From: Phycisphaeraceae bacterium
GTDB lineage: Bacteria; Planctomycetota; Phycisphaerae; Phycisphaerales; SM1A02
Direction of reading: 5' to 3'
Assembly: GCA_015709595.1 (NCBI GenBank)
Contig: CP054178.1
Coordinates: 2,485,205-2,549,204, forward strand
Length of the DNA: 64,000 bases
The notes beneath the pieces are model-generated. The model was not told where the DNA came from. It made no database searches and saw only the letters and a program-made list of their open reading frames with translations. A program made the translations under genes and the position numbers. This document shows positions 26,780 to 36,218 of the stretch, piece after piece; the first letter of the stretch is position 1; each line of letters opens with the position of its first letter.

Positions 26780-28392
26780 GCGCGGACCTCCTCGCCCAGC
26801 AGCAGTCCGGCCAGGCGCTCGGGTCGGCCCGGCTCGATGTGATCCGGCACTTCCTGTCCGGTCGTCAGGAAACTCAGACCCTTGCCCACCTTGCGCACCA
26901 CGTTGATGAGCATGCCGAAGGAGACCGCCTCATCCAGTTTCGTCAGGATGATGCGGTCGATCCGCACCCGCGAGAATGACTCCGCCTCCTGCATCAGCAC
27001 CTTCTCACCGGCGGTGCTGGAAAGCACCAGATGCACTTCGTGCGGGTTCGCCGCGGCGATGAACGAGCCGAGTTCATCGAGCCGTTCGTGATCCTTCTGC
27101 GAGCGCCCGGCGGTGTCGATGAGAATCACGTCGCAATCCCGCAGCTGATGGCAGGCCTGCGTCATTTCGTCGGGTGTGAGCACCACCTTGAGGGGCAGGC
27201 CGATGATGGTGGCGTAGGTGCGCAGCTGCTCGACGGCCGCGATGCGGTAGGTGTCGGAGGTGATCAGCCCCACGCGCCGCTGATGGCGCAGCTTGAACGT
27301 GGCCGCCAGTTTGGCCAGGGTCGTCGTCTTGCCCACGCCGGTGGGACCGATGAGCGCAATGGTGCGGGGACGCCCGTCATTCGTGGGAAGCGCCATCGGC
27401 TCTTCCGCCGTGGGGACCAGGGCCATGAGCCGCCGGCGCGCCGTCCGCCGCACCGCCTCTGGATCGGCCAGCTCATCCGCCGAAAGGTCCGCCTGCACCT
27501 GCTCGATCACTTCACTCGCCAGTTCCTCCGAGAGATCCTGCCCGATGAGCTGCAGATAGGTGTCGAACACGTGCTGAGGCATGGGGGCGGCCGGCTGACG
27601 GACCAGCCCGCCTCCCCCGTGGCCCGTCGCGCCCAGGGTCTGCTGCTGGAAGATCTGGCTGACCATCTGGTGGATGGCGTGCAGTTCACTCTGGGCGGCG
27701 TCTGTTCCGGGCACCGGCGATCGGGTCATGCCACCGGGCGACGTTGCAGGCGCGACGTGAGGCCGTGCTGCCGTGGAGTGCGGCTGGCTCGCCTGCGCCA
27801 TGATCTCCGCGTCGCCCGCGGGTTCGGATTCGTCCGCGGGCTGCAGGATGAAGCGCTGGGCCACCGGCGCGACAGGTTCGGACTGGAGCGCGACCTTGGG
27901 TTCGATCTCCGGCGCAACGGAAACGGTTGGCCTGGGTTCCGCCGCCGCGGGAGCGGGCGTGTTCGTGATCGCAGCGAGGCGGGGCTTCTGTCCCGATGGT
28001 TCCGTCGTCGCGGCTCGTCGGGCCGGGGGCTGGGAGGCGCTGCGTTGGTGCTCCTCGATGGCGGCGAGCAGGTCGATCTTGCGCGCCTCCAGGTTGGAGA
28101 TCGGTCGTCCCGGCGTCAGTTTCGCCCCGCCATAAGCCCGCTGCGCCGCCTGGGCCGGAGCGGCGCTCGTTCGGCGTGAACTGGTGGTCCGACCACGCCC
28201 CACGGTGCTCGCGCCCGCAGCGTCGTCACCCGTGGCCACGGTGACCTCGACGACCGTCTGTCGCCACAGCCCGAAGAATCGCCCCCGCTTGAACGACCGC
28301 GTATTGAGGATGGTGGCACGGGCGCCAAGATCCCGCTTCACCGCGGCGAGCGCCTCGGCCATCGTGTACGCCCGGTACGTCCTCAGACTCAT
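26776..28392 (-). CDS. flhF: Flagellar placement GTPase FlhF
   Basis: A 538-residue SRP-type GTPase that marks the site and number of polar flagella. The B domain starts MSLRTYRAYTMAEALAAVKR; a long Ala/Pro/Glu-rich linker runs from about residue 85 to 225. The N and G domains follow, with P-loop LIGPTGVGKTTT (about residue 345), the insertion-box region GLITSDTYRIAA, DVILIDTAGRS and the TKLDEA guanine-specificity motif. The linker makes it longer than most FlhF proteins (~400-500). Upstream, 281 bases without a recognisable gene separate it from flhA. Confidence 0.95.
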   Translation of the reverse strand: MSLRTYRAYTMAEALAAVKRDLGARATILNTRSFKRGRFFGLWRQTVVEVTVATGDDAAGASTVGRGRTTSSRRTSAAPAQAAQRAYGGAKLTPGRPISNLEARKIDLLAAIEEHQRSASQPPARRAATTEPSGQKPRLAAITNTPAPAAAEPRPTVSVAPEIEPKVALQSEPVAPVAQRFILQPADESEPAGDAEIMAQASQPHSTAARPHVAPATSPGGMTRSPVPGTDAAQSELHAIHQMVSQIFQQQTLGATGHGGGGLVRQPAAPMPQHVFDTYLQLIGQDLSEELASEVIEQVQADLSADELADPEAVRRTARRRLMALVPTAEEPMALPTNDGRPRTIALIGPTGVGKTTTLAKLAATFKLRHQRRVGLITSDTYRIAAVEQLRTYATIIGLPLKVVLTPDEMTQACHQLRDCDVILIDTAGRSQKDHERLDELGSFIAAANPHEVHLVLSSTAGEKVLMQEAESFSRVRIDRIILTKLDEAVSFGMLINVVRKVGKGLSFLTTGQEVPDHIEPGRPERLAGLLLGEEVRA

Positions 28393-28673
28393 GCGCGTGC
28401 CCTCCCTGGCGTGCGCGAACGGTGCAACCGGCGCCTCCAGCGCCGGGGCGACGATCCGCGGATCATAGCCGATTCTCACGCGAACGTGGACAGGCCGCGG
28501 ATCGACCACTCACACTATCGGCCGCCCATCCGGCGCGCCTGCCGAAATGGCGACCCGACGTGAGTACGTCCCGCATCGTCTCACGGTGCGGAGCGCCGCG
28601 TTGCCCCATCAGGTGGCGATGTGAAGGTTCGCCATCGGCTGATGGCTGGCGGTTTCTCCCTCACCCTTTCCAC

Positions 28674-30839
28674 TCACGCTACCGCCGCGGCGGCTCTCGG
28701 GTAGGCCGCCCGCTCCTCCACCTGCACCAGCCCGAGCGACTCCACGTCAACTTCCTTGACGATCTCGTTGTACCCCAGCACGACGGCGTTGGGGAAGCGG
28801 CTCTCGACGATCTGCCTCACCTGCGCCCGCACGGTGGGGGAGGAGAGAATCACGAGTTGATGGCCCGAGGAGACGAGCGGCTCCGCCGCCTGCGCCACGG
28901 CGCGCACGATGCGGTTGGCCACGTCCGGCGGCATGGACATGCTGGTGCCCCCCGGTCCGCGCTCGATGTATCCGCTGATGAGATCCTCCGCCGCCGGGTC
29001 CATGGTGATGCAGTGCAATCGATCGCGTTGACCCTCCTGCCTGGTGGCGAACAGCGATGAGATGGTCCGCCGCAGCGCATTGCGGACGTACTCGGTGAGG
29101 ACGTCCGTGTCCTTGGTGTGCGCACCCCAGTCGGCGAGCGTTTCAAGGATGGTCTCCAGGTCGCGGATCGGCACCCGCTCCTTGAGGAGGTTCTGCAGCA
29201 CCTTCTGCAGGTCGCCGACCTTGATGACGCCCGGAATGGCCTCTTCGACGATCTTGGGCGACTTCTGTCGGAGTTGATCGAGCAGGTGGTTGACCTCCTG
29301 CCGCGTCAGCAGTTCGTCCGCGTGGCCCCGGATCAACTCGGACAGGTGCGTGGCCACCACGCTGGTGGCGTCCACCACGGTGTAGTTCATGTTCTCGGCC
29401 CGCTGCTTCTGTTCCGGCTCGATCCAGATGGCTTCCAGTCCGAAGGCCGGTTCGCGTCCGGCAATCCCGTCCGGCTTGCCCGTGGCCATGCCGGAGTCCA
29501 TCGCCATCAGCAGGTGCGGGTAGACCTCTCCTTCGCCGATCACCGCCCCGCGGATCTTGACCCGGTAGGCGTTGGGATCGAGCTGCATGTTGTCGCGGAT
29601 GCGGATGGGCGGGACGACGATGCCGATTTCCGCCGCCAGTTGGCGCCGGATCATGGCGATGCGGTCGAGCAGGTCGCCGCCTCGGTTGGCATCGACCATC
29701 TGCACCAGCCCGTAGCCGATCTCGATCTCCATGGTGTCCACGCGCAGCAGATCCTCGACCGGGGGCGGCGGGGCCGCGGTGCGGGCGGCCTCCTGACGGG
29801 CTTCGGCCTCCTTGAGCACCTTCTGCTGACGCGCGACGAACGTGATTCCCCAGGCCACGCCGCCCACGATGGCGGCCCCGGCCAGCAGCGGCATCGTCGG
29901 CAGGGGGGTGAAGGCCAGCAGACCGAAGAACCCCGCGATCAGGAACAGCGCCACGGGTTGCGACGTGAGTTGCGCGGGGATCTCTTCGCCCAGCGTCTGC
30001 TTGTCCCCCGCGCGGGCGACGATCAGGCCCGCCGCGATGGCGATGATGAACGAGGGAATCTGGCTGACCAGCCCATCGCCGATGGTGAGGGTGGTGAAGA
30101 CCTCGAGCGACTCCGTCATCGACCACCCCTTGTCGAAGGCCCCGATGGCGAATCCGCCCACGATGTTGACCAGCGTGATGATGATTCCCGCGATGGCGTC
30201 GCCCCGGACGAACTTGCTGGCGCCGTCCATGGCGCCGTAGAAGTCCGCCTCGCGCATGGTCTCGCTGCGGCGTCGCTTGGCCTCGGCTTCGTCGATCAGC
30301 CCCGCCGAAAGATCGGCGTCGATAGCCATCTGCTTGCCGGGCATGGCGTCGAGCGTGAACCGGGCCGCCACCTCGCTCATGCGCGTGGCGCCCTTGGTGA
30401 TGACCACGAACTGCACGACGATGAGGATGATGAAGATGATGATGCCAACCACCTGCGACCGACCCGCCACCACGTTGCCGAACGCCTCGATGACGTGCCC
30501 CGCCACCGCCTCGGCTTCCGCCGGGGTGGCGGCGTCGGCGCTGAGGATCAGGCGCGTCGAGGCCACGTTCAGCACCAGCCGGAAGAGCGTGGTCGCCAGC
30601 AGCAGCGACGGAAACACGCTGAAGTCCAGCGGACGCTGCATGTAGATCGTCGTCATCAGGATGATCGCCGCGATGGCGATGTTGGCGCAGATCAGCAGGT
30701 CCATCACGAACGTCGGCATGGGCACGATCAGCACCACCAGCATCGCCAGGAAGGCGATGGGCAGCAGCAGGTGCCGGTGACGCGCCACGGCGCGCCAGGC
30801 GGTCATGAAGGGCAGGTTGGTCGGCGTCAGGTCGGCCAT
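28674..30839 (-). CDS. flhA: Flagellar export gate protein FlhA
   Basis: A 721-residue central component of the type III export gate. The N-terminal half has eight hydrophobic segments with the conserved loop (DAMPGKQMAIDADLSAGLI, containing the FHIPEP-type signature region). The cytoplasmic half (about 370-721) binds export chaperones and substrates: FGLEAIWIEPEQ, DATSVVATHLSELI and ILSSPTVR are typical. Length is normal for the family. The ATG at 30839 lies 25 bases downstream of the flhB stop, in line with one long minus-strand operon. Confidence 0.97.
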   Translation of the reverse strand: MADLTPTNLPFMTAWRAVARHRHLLLPIAFLAMLVVLIVPMPTFVMDLLICANIAIAAIILMTTIYMQRPLDFSVFPSLLLATTLFRLVLNVASTRLILSADAATPAEAEAVAGHVIEAFGNVVAGRSQVVGIIIFIILIVVQFVVITKGATRMSEVAARFTLDAMPGKQMAIDADLSAGLIDEAEAKRRRSETMREADFYGAMDGASKFVRGDAIAGIIITLVNIVGGFAIGAFDKGWSMTESLEVFTTLTIGDGLVSQIPSFIIAIAAGLIVARAGDKQTLGEEIPAQLTSQPVALFLIAGFFGLLAFTPLPTMPLLAGAAIVGGVAWGITFVARQQKVLKEAEARQEAARTAAPPPPVEDLLRVDTMEIEIGYGLVQMVDANRGGDLLDRIAMIRRQLAAEIGIVVPPIRIRDNMQLDPNAYRVKIRGAVIGEGEVYPHLLMAMDSGMATGKPDGIAGREPAFGLEAIWIEPEQKQRAENMNYTVVDATSVVATHLSELIRGHADELLTRQEVNHLLDQLRQKSPKIVEEAIPGVIKVGDLQKVLQNLLKERVPIRDLETILETLADWGAHTKDTDVLTEYVRNALRRTISSLFATRQEGQRDRLHCITMDPAAEDLISGYIERGPGGTSMSMPPDVANRIVRAVAQAAEPLVSSGHQLVILSSPTVRAQVRQIVESRFPNAVVLGYNEIVKEVDVESLGLVQVEERAAYPRAAAAVA

Positions 30840-30864
30840 GGTCGGTCAGGTCGGTCGTGCGGCG

Positions 30865-31947
30865 TCACGCGGGCGTCGCGGCGGGCTTGCGGTTGGCGAG
30901 TCGGAACACGTAGGCCAGAATCTCCGCCACGGCCTGGTAGAACTCGGGTGGGATCTCCTGCCCCACCTCCACGCCTCGATACAGGGCGCGGGCCAGCGGC
31001 TTGCGCTCCACGATGGGGATGCCGTGCTGCATGGCGATCTGCCGGATCCGCAGGGCGACGTAGTCCTGCCCCTTGGCCACCACCCGCGGCGCCCGCATGG
31101 TCTTCTCGTCGTACTGAATGGCGATCGAGATGTGCTCCGGGTTGGTGACGATCACATCCGCGCGGGGAACCGAGGTCCGCAGCCGCTGCATGGCGATCTG
31201 CTGCTGCAGCCGCTGGCGCCGTTTCTTGGTCTCCGGGTCGCCGTCGGTGTGCTTCATCTCCTCCTTCACTTCGGTTTTTGTCATGCGCAGGTCGCGCCGG
31301 TGTTTCCAGCGCTGCCAGATGAAGTCGATCAGCCCCAGCACCGCCAGCACCGCGAGAATCCGCAGCGCCAGGTCGAACATCATCCACCCCACGACCGCCA
31401 GCGCGTGGATCATGGACAGGTTGGGGAGCAGCAGCATGTCGTGCGACATGCCCATGATGCTGAGCACCGCCACCAGCAGCACCGCGGCCACCTTGGCGCT
31501 GTCCAGCGTCGCCTTCACCAGCGCCTGCAGCCCGAAGATGCGCTTGAACCCGTTGATGGGGTTGATCTTCTCCAGTTTCGGGGCCAGCGCCTTGCTGGTG
31601 AAGAGCCACCCCACCTGCCAGAAGTGCGCCCCGTACGCCGCCAGCCAGGCGATGAACAGCAGCGGGAGCCCGATGCGGACGAAGGCGACCAGCGCCTCAC
31701 GCGGGGCGTCGCCGATCGCCTCGACGCGGATCAGGTCCAGCCCGGATGAAACCCCCAGGGCCCGCTCCAGGTACAGACGCAGCTCGCCCAGCACCGGCGT
31801 CATGGCCACGAAGAGCATCAGCACCACCACCAGCAGCAGGGCGGCGGCGGCGGCGTCCGCGCTCTTGGGCACGCGGCCTTCCTCGCGCGCGTCCTGCAGG
31901 CGTTTCGGCGTGGCTTCCTCGGTACGCTCGCCCAGATCCTCAGCCAC
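30865..31947 (-). CDS. flhB: Flagellar export switch protein FlhB
   Basis: A 360-residue protein that switches export specificity from rod/hook to filament substrates. Four membrane segments occupy about residues 30-215, preceded by the typical ERTEEATPKRLQDAREEG. The cytoplasmic domain carries the self-cleavage site at N269-P270-E271-H272, where the family usually has NPTH; Asn-Pro, between which cleavage occurs, is conserved. It starts at GTG 31947, overlapping the fliR stop by 8 bases. Confidence 0.96.
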   Translation of the reverse strand: MAEDLGERTEEATPKRLQDAREEGRVPKSADAAAAALLLVVVLMLFVAMTPVLGELRLYLERALGVSSGLDLIRVEAIGDAPREALVAFVRIGLPLLFIAWLAAYGAHFWQVGWLFTSKALAPKLEKINPINGFKRIFGLQALVKATLDSAKVAAVLLVAVLSIMGMSHDMLLLPNLSMIHALAVVGWMMFDLALRILAVLAVLGLIDFIWQRWKHRRDLRMTKTEVKEEMKHTDGDPETKKRRQRLQQQIAMQRLRTSVPRADVIVTNPEHISIAIQYDEKTMRAPRVVAKGQDYVALRIRQIAMQHGIPIVERKPLARALYRGVEVGQEIPPEFYQAVAEILAYVFRLANRKPAATPA

Positions 31948-32740
31948 GGCTCACCCCCGTTTCATGGAGCCACGACAGGATCTGCGCGAACGCATCATTC
32001 ACGCCGTCGATGAGCACCGCGTCGATGATCAGCAGCCCCGACGCGATGATGAACAGGCCCGCCATGATGCGCACCGGGAAGCCCAGCGACAGGATGTTGA
32101 GCTGCGGCACGGTCTTGGCGAGGAATCCCATCGCGATCGTCTCGAGGAAGATCATCGCCAGCAGCGGCGCCGCGATGCGCAGCGCCATCTCCAGCGAGGC
32201 GATCAGCACCCCGGCAATGAGTTCCAGCACGCCGATGTCGGTGGCGTACGCGCCCAGGGGCACGTGCTCGAAGCTGTGCATCAGGCACAGCAGCATCTGT
32301 TCATGCCCACCCACGGCAAGGAACCCGCCGATGGCCAGCAGAAAGAGCGCCTGTCCCACCACGTCCGCCTCATCATCCATGGCCGGGTTGAACAGCCGCG
32401 CGAAGCCCAGCCCCATCTGCTGGCCCATCACCAGTCCGGCGGTCTGCGCGGTCACAAGCGGAATGCTGGCCAGGTAGCCCACCAGCGCGCCCAGGGCGAT
32501 CTCGGCCAGGGCGAGCGGCGCGAGCGTCCACAGGTCGAGGACCACGCCGTCCGCGAAACCCGCACGCGTGCTCAGCAGCGGGTAGGCCGCCAGGCCCAGT
32601 ACGATCGTCAGCAGCACCCGGATGCGCACCGGCACCACGCTCGACGCCAGCAGCGGTGCGAACACCGCCAGCCCGCCGATGCGGAAGATCACCAGCATCG
32701 CCGGGGCCAGATGGGCCGAGATGGTGTCGATGATCGGCAC
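31940..32740 (-). CDS. fliR: Flagellar export gate protein FliR
   Basis: A 266-residue protein with six hydrophobic segments forming the export gate with FliP and FliQ. Recognisable stretches include ISAHLAPAMLVIFRIGGLAVFAP and FARLFNPAMDDEADVVGQ; only the general FliR pattern is conserved, as usual. Two starts are possible: GTG 32740, with AGGAGA about 12 bases upstream and a normal N-terminus, or ATG 32797, which would overlap fliQ by 32 bases and add 19 charged residues. I favour 32740. It is followed by flhB with an 8-base overlap. Confidence 0.93.
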   Translation of the reverse strand: MPIIDTISAHLAPAMLVIFRIGGLAVFAPLLASSVVPVRIRVLLTIVLGLAAYPLLSTRAGFADGVVLDLWTLAPLALAEIALGALVGYLASIPLVTAQTAGLVMGQQMGLGFARLFNPAMDDEADVVGQALFLLAIGGFLAVGGHEQMLLCLMHSFEHVPLGAYATDIGVLELIAGVLIASLEMALRIAAPLLAMIFLETIAMGFLAKTVPQLNILSLGFPVRIMAGLFIIASGLLIIDAVLIDGVNDAFAQILSWLHETGVSRG

Positions 32741-32765
32741 GCGGCGACGGCTCTCCTGACGCGCC

Positions 32766-33014
32766 TTACGCGCTGAACATCTCAATTGAGAAGTCAAGCA
32801 GCCGCGACGCGATCCACCCCAGCAGCACCACGGCCACGATGATCATCGCCGCGATCTTGGGCACGAATGACAGCGTCTGCTCCTGGATCTGCGTCACCGC
32901 CTGAAAGAGCGACACCAGCAGTCCGACGACCAGCCCCGCCAGCAGAATGGGCGCCGAGATGATCAGCGCCTCCATCAATGCCTGCTGCACCACGTCCAGT
33001 TGATTCGCTTCCAT
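32766..33014 (-). CDS. fliQ: Flagellar export gate protein FliQ
   Basis: An 82-residue protein of two hydrophobic helices. The family core is clear: APILLAGLVVGLLVSLFQAV followed by TQIQEQTLSFVPKI. It stacks around FliP and FliR in the export gate. It lies 15 bases downstream of fliP and ends 25 bases before the preferred fliR start. Confidence 0.95.
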   Translation of the reverse strand: MEANQLDVVQQALMEALIISAPILLAGLVVGLLVSLFQAVTQIQEQTLSFVPKIAAMIIVAVVLLGWIASRLLDFSIEMFSA

Positions 33015-33029
33015 GATTCACGGGCCCGG

Positions 33030-33884
33030 TCAGGGGCCGCCTCCACCTGCGAGCACGCCCGCCGCGCTCATGGCCGTCGTCGCCGTGTCCGGCTGCACCA
33101 CGCTCGTCAGCAGCGTGCCCACGACGAGCTGCCAGCCGTCCACCAGCACGAAGAGGAGCAGTTTGAAGGGCAGCGAGATCAGCACCGGCGGCAGCATCAG
33201 CATGCCCATCGAAATGAGCAGCGACGCGATCACCATGTCGATCACCAGGAACGGCAGGTAGATGCGGAACCCGATCAGGAAGGCCACCTTCAGTTCGCTG
33301 AGCACGAAGGCCGGCACCAGCGTGAGCATGTCCACGTCCGCCCGCGTGAGAGACGCCGGGTCCGACGTGTCCACCCCACGGTAGTTGAGGATCATGTACA
33401 CCGACGACCAGTTGCCGCTGGCATCGATCTGATCGAACATGAAATCGCGCAGCGGCTGCTTCGACCGCTCCCACGCGATGCCCTGGTCGGGCTGCGCCCC
33501 GCTGATGTACGGCCCGACTCCCTCGACATACATGCGGTTGAACGTCGGCGCCATCACCAGCAGCGTCAGGAACACGCTCAGCCCCACGATCACCTGGCTG
33601 GGCGGAAGCCCCTGTGTGCCGAGGGCCTGCCGCAGCAGCCCCAGCGTGATGACCATGCGCGTGAAGCACGTGCAGAGGATGAGAATCGCCGGGGCCAGCG
33701 CCAGGACGGTGAGCAGAATGAGCACCTGCACCGCGCCGGAGAAGCCGCCCTCGAACCCTGGAACCGACTGCGACGCCTCCTCGACCAGCGAGATGGGATT
33801 CAACTCGTCCACCGCCGCGCTCTGCCCAAGTGTCGGCGCGGCGGCGACGATCATCATCAACAGAATGATCGCGCGGGCCGTCAT
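33030..33884 (-). CDS. fliP: Flagellar export gate protein FliP
   Basis: A 284-residue protein with a cleavable signal peptide (about residues 1-20, ending TLGQS), as FliP proteins have, then four hydrophobic segments. Family stretches are ILCTCFTRMVITLGLLRQAL, LVMAPTFNRMY and VPAFVLSELKVAFLIGF, and the final LPFKLLLFVLVDGW. It builds the pentameric core of the export gate. It overlaps fliO by four bases (ATGA), so translation is coupled. Confidence 0.97.
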   Translation of the reverse strand: MTARAIILLMMIVAAAPTLGQSAAVDELNPISLVEEASQSVPGFEGGFSGAVQVLILLTVLALAPAILILCTCFTRMVITLGLLRQALGTQGLPPSQVIVGLSVFLTLLVMAPTFNRMYVEGVGPYISGAQPDQGIAWERSKQPLRDFMFDQIDASGNWSSVYMILNYRGVDTSDPASLTRADVDMLTLVPAFVLSELKVAFLIGFRIYLPFLVIDMVIASLLISMGMLMLPPVLISLPFKLLLFVLVDGWQLVVGTLLTSVVQPDTATTAMSAAGVLAGGGGP

Positions 33885-34837
33885 GGGAGCAGTCGCCTCC
33901 GCGCCGAGGTGCTGCGCGTCAGGTCGATCGTCTCGACCTCGCCGTCGCGTGCCGCGGCGCCGCCTGCCGTCGCGCCATCGCCGAAACGTCCGCCCGCGCG
34001 CTCAAGCAGCAACTGGAACCGACCACCCATCGACTCGCGGTTGGCCGCCTCGATGCGCGACAGCAGCGAGGCCACCTCGCCCGGCTCGCGCAGGTCGGCC
34101 AGCGTCGCCATGTTCGAGCCGCTCTGATGCACCAGCAGCACGCGGCGGTCGAGTTTCAGCAGCATCAGGTGCTGGCCGCGCCCGACGGGGTAGCGGGCCA
34201 GCACTTCCAGCACGCCCGCGGGACGCCCCGCCCGCAGTGTGCCGCTCAGCCGCCGCGTCAGCATGGCGAAGAGCAGCAGCAGGCCGACGACCACCGCCAG
34301 CGCGCCGCCGACGCGCAGCACCTCGCTCAGCCCGGCGGGCAGCAGCCCGTTCGACTCCGTTGCGCTGCCGCTGTCGGACGACTTCGTTCCCAGTCGCAGC
34401 GGTCCCGCGTCGCGCCCCAGCGGCTTGAGTTCATTGGACGACGGCGTCGCCACCCCTTCACCCGATGACGTCTCGGCGACTGTGCTGGAGCCCGTCAATC
34501 GGTCATCCCGCGACGGCCTGTCCGACCCGGCCTGCTCACCATTCGCGGGCGTCGTGGCCGTTGTCGCCTCGTGCGGCTCTTCCGGCGGCGCCCACGCGCT
34601 GCGCCCGCCGTCCAGCCGCACCGGACCGTTGGCGCTGAGCGTGCCGGCCGGGGATGGCGACCGTTCCTCCGAACCATCGGGCTCGGTGCCGGCATCATCA
34701 CGCGGGGACGCACTGTCTCGCTCAGCCGCGGTGTTGAGGAGCCAGGCACGTGAATCCGCCGACGCGGATGCGGACCACGCCGCGCCGAGCGATCCCAGTA
34801 CGAGCGCAAGCTGAAGCAGGTTCCGTGGGCCGTCCAT
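33881..34837 (-). CDS. fliO: Flagellar biosynthesis protein FliO-like
   Basis: A 318-residue protein, much longer than typical FliO (~100-150). It has a signal-like start (residues 1-27), a 140-residue Ser/Asp/Glu/Pro-rich periplasmic linker, one membrane segment (about 175-194, VGGALAVVVGLLLLFAML) and the compact FliO domain (about 200-265: LEVLARYPVGRGQHLMLLKL, VLLVHQSGSNMATLADL). The C-terminal 40 residues are basic. FliO helps assemble FliP; the position immediately upstream of fliP, with coupled stop and start, supports the call. It lies 46 bases after fliN. Confidence 0.85.
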   Translation of the reverse strand: MDGPRNLLQLALVLGSLGAAWSASASADSRAWLLNTAAERDSASPRDDAGTEPDGSEERSPSPAGTLSANGPVRLDGGRSAWAPPEEPHEATTATTPANGEQAGSDRPSRDDRLTGSSTVAETSSGEGVATPSSNELKPLGRDAGPLRLGTKSSDSGSATESNGLLPAGLSEVLRVGGALAVVVGLLLLFAMLTRRLSGTLRAGRPAGVLEVLARYPVGRGQHLMLLKLDRRVLLVHQSGSNMATLADLREPGEVASLLSRIEAANRESMGGRFQLLLERAGGRFGDGATAGGAAARDGEVETIDLTRSTSARRRLLP

Positions 34838-34883
34838 GGCGTTCCGGTCGGCTCCGCCGACCGCTCGATCGTTCTCCGCCGCG

Positions 34884-35324
34884 TCACTCGGCGGGGTGTT
34901 CGGCGCGGATGATCTCGCTCACCCGCACGCAGAAGTTGTCGTTGACCACCAGCACCTCGCCACGCGCGATGTGCCGATCGTTGACGTAGATGTCCACCGG
35001 GTCGCCGGCGGGCTTGTCGAGCTCCAGCACCGAGCCGCTGTTGAGGCGAAGCACGTCCTCCACGAACATGCGGGTGCGGCCGAGTTCGACCTTGACCTTG
35101 AGATGAACGTCGCCCAGCAGACCGATGGCCGCCTGCGTCGATGCCAGGCCGCCTCCACCGAGCGGAGGCAACTCCATGGCCCGCGGCTCGGAGACGCCGG
35201 CGCCCGCCTTGAGGTTGTCCGTGGCCTGCTGCGCCCGGCGCAGCGCCTCCTCGGCGGCCTGGGCCGCGGCAGGGGCGCCCGGCTGGCCGGGCGTCGGCTT
35301 GGGTTGATCCTTCGGATCGGCCAT
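34884..35324 (-). CDS. fliN: Flagellar motor switch protein FliN
   Basis: A 146-residue protein: a Pro/Ala/Gln-rich N-terminus (about 1-65) and a C-terminal SpoA domain (about 72-142: LGDVHLKVKVELGRTRMFVE, SVLELDKPAGDPVDIYVND, GEVLVVNDNFCVRVSEI). It forms the cytoplasmic C-ring with FliM and FliG and helps deliver export substrates. The ATG at 35324 is chosen; the upstream extension to 35465 lacks support. fliM is not in the window. Confidence 0.95.
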   Translation of the reverse strand: MADPKDQPKPTPGQPGAPAAAQAAEEALRRAQQATDNLKAGAGVSEPRAMELPPLGGGGLASTQAAIGLLGDVHLKVKVELGRTRMFVEDVLRLNSGSVLELDKPAGDPVDIYVNDRHIARGEVLVVNDNFCVRVSEIIRAEHPAE

Positions 35325-35493
35325 CCATGGCTCCACGCGACAGGTGCGATGCGCCGGCTCCGCCGACGCTCGCAGTGCATCGGCATGCGCGGGAAACTCA
35401 CTCGAAAAGTCAAACCTGCGCGGCAGTGATGCGCAACTCGTGCGCTTCGGATCACAGGTGAGCATCCCGCGCTACCGTGTTGCGTGCTGGGTC

Positions 35494-35555
35494 GCAGGCG
35501 GGACGCCTGCGCCGCTGCGAAGGGAGGTTGAGGCAGGGGCAGGGGAGACGCCTGC
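35494..35555. repeat. Paired dispersed palindromes between fliL and fliN
   Basis: A perfect 7-bp stem GCAGGCG / CGCCTGC with loop GGA (35494-35510) is followed by a degenerate copy, GCAGG / CCTGC (35539-35555). Both share ACGCCTGC, then GCC or ACC. They fill most of the 251-base gap between the fliL stop and fliN start; I see no gene there. Confidence 0.65.
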
Positions 35556-35575
35556 ACCACGGACCTTGGTCCGGA

Positions 35576-36091
35576 TCAACCGTCGATTCGGAAGCCGGGG
35601 CCGGCGACGACCACGCACTTCTGGATGATCCGCTCGCCGTTCTCACCCTCGTCGCCGAAGCGCTCGTGCAGCAGCACCTCGATCTTGCGGGTGAGATTCT
35701 CCAGCCGCGGCTCGGCGATATGGCGCGGCTCGGCGGCCCGCCAGATCGCCATGATCTGCGACTTGATCTCGTTCTTGAATCGCGTCAGTTCATCGGTCAC
35801 GCGCGCTTCATGCTTCTTCTTCACATGCGCCCAGATTTCCACGTCGTGGATGTAGTTGGCGCCCGACCGATCGTTGAGCAGCCGGTCCTTGAGCACCTGC
35901 ACCTCGACGATCTTCTCCTCTTCCGCGTTCACCGCCGGCAGGTCGTCCTTGGCCTGCACCGAACCCGGGCGCCCCACCAGCATGATGGCGCCGATGATGA
36001 CGACCGCCTCCACCGCCATGAGGGCCGCCACCATGATGAGCGTCTTCTTCCCGCCTGGCGCGGGGGCTGCCGGCTGTGCCTGTTCGGCCAT
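35576..36091 (-). CDS. fliL: Flagellar basal body-associated protein FliL-like
   Basis: A 171-residue protein with one N-terminal membrane segment (about residues 17-38) preceded by a short Pro/Ala-rich cytoplasmic tail, and a periplasmic domain ending with a conserved hydrophobic edge (KCVVVAGPGFRIDG). This is the topology and size of FliL, which supports stator function. Primary-sequence identity is weak, so the call leans on position as first gene of the fliL-fliN-fliO-fliP block. The ATG at 36091 has AGGGAG about 8 bases upstream and a possible sigma54 promoter about 130 bases upstream. Confidence 0.75.
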   Translation of the reverse strand: MAEQAQPAAPAPGGKKTLIMVAALMAVEAVVIIGAIMLVGRPGSVQAKDDLPAVNAEEEKIVEVQVLKDRLLNDRSGANYIHDVEIWAHVKKKHEARVTDELTRFKNEIKSQIMAIWRAAEPRHIAEPRLENLTRKIEVLLHERFGDEGENGERIIQKCVVVAGPGFRIDG

Positions 36092-36218
36092 GGTCAAACT
36101 CCCTGGAGAGCGATCTTCGTGGATCGCTGCATCGTGAACATCGGCAATTCTCGATTGAAACACGCATCCGACGATCCGGCTGGCGGCGTGAGCGCACGCC
36201 GATGCATCGGACGACCGA

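Noticed and set aside
29118-31148. A 676-residue open frame on the plus strand opposite flhA and flhB
   Set aside because: Composition is His/Arg/Asp/Gly-rich, typical of an antisense shadow in GC-rich DNA; flhA and flhB are certain on the other strand.
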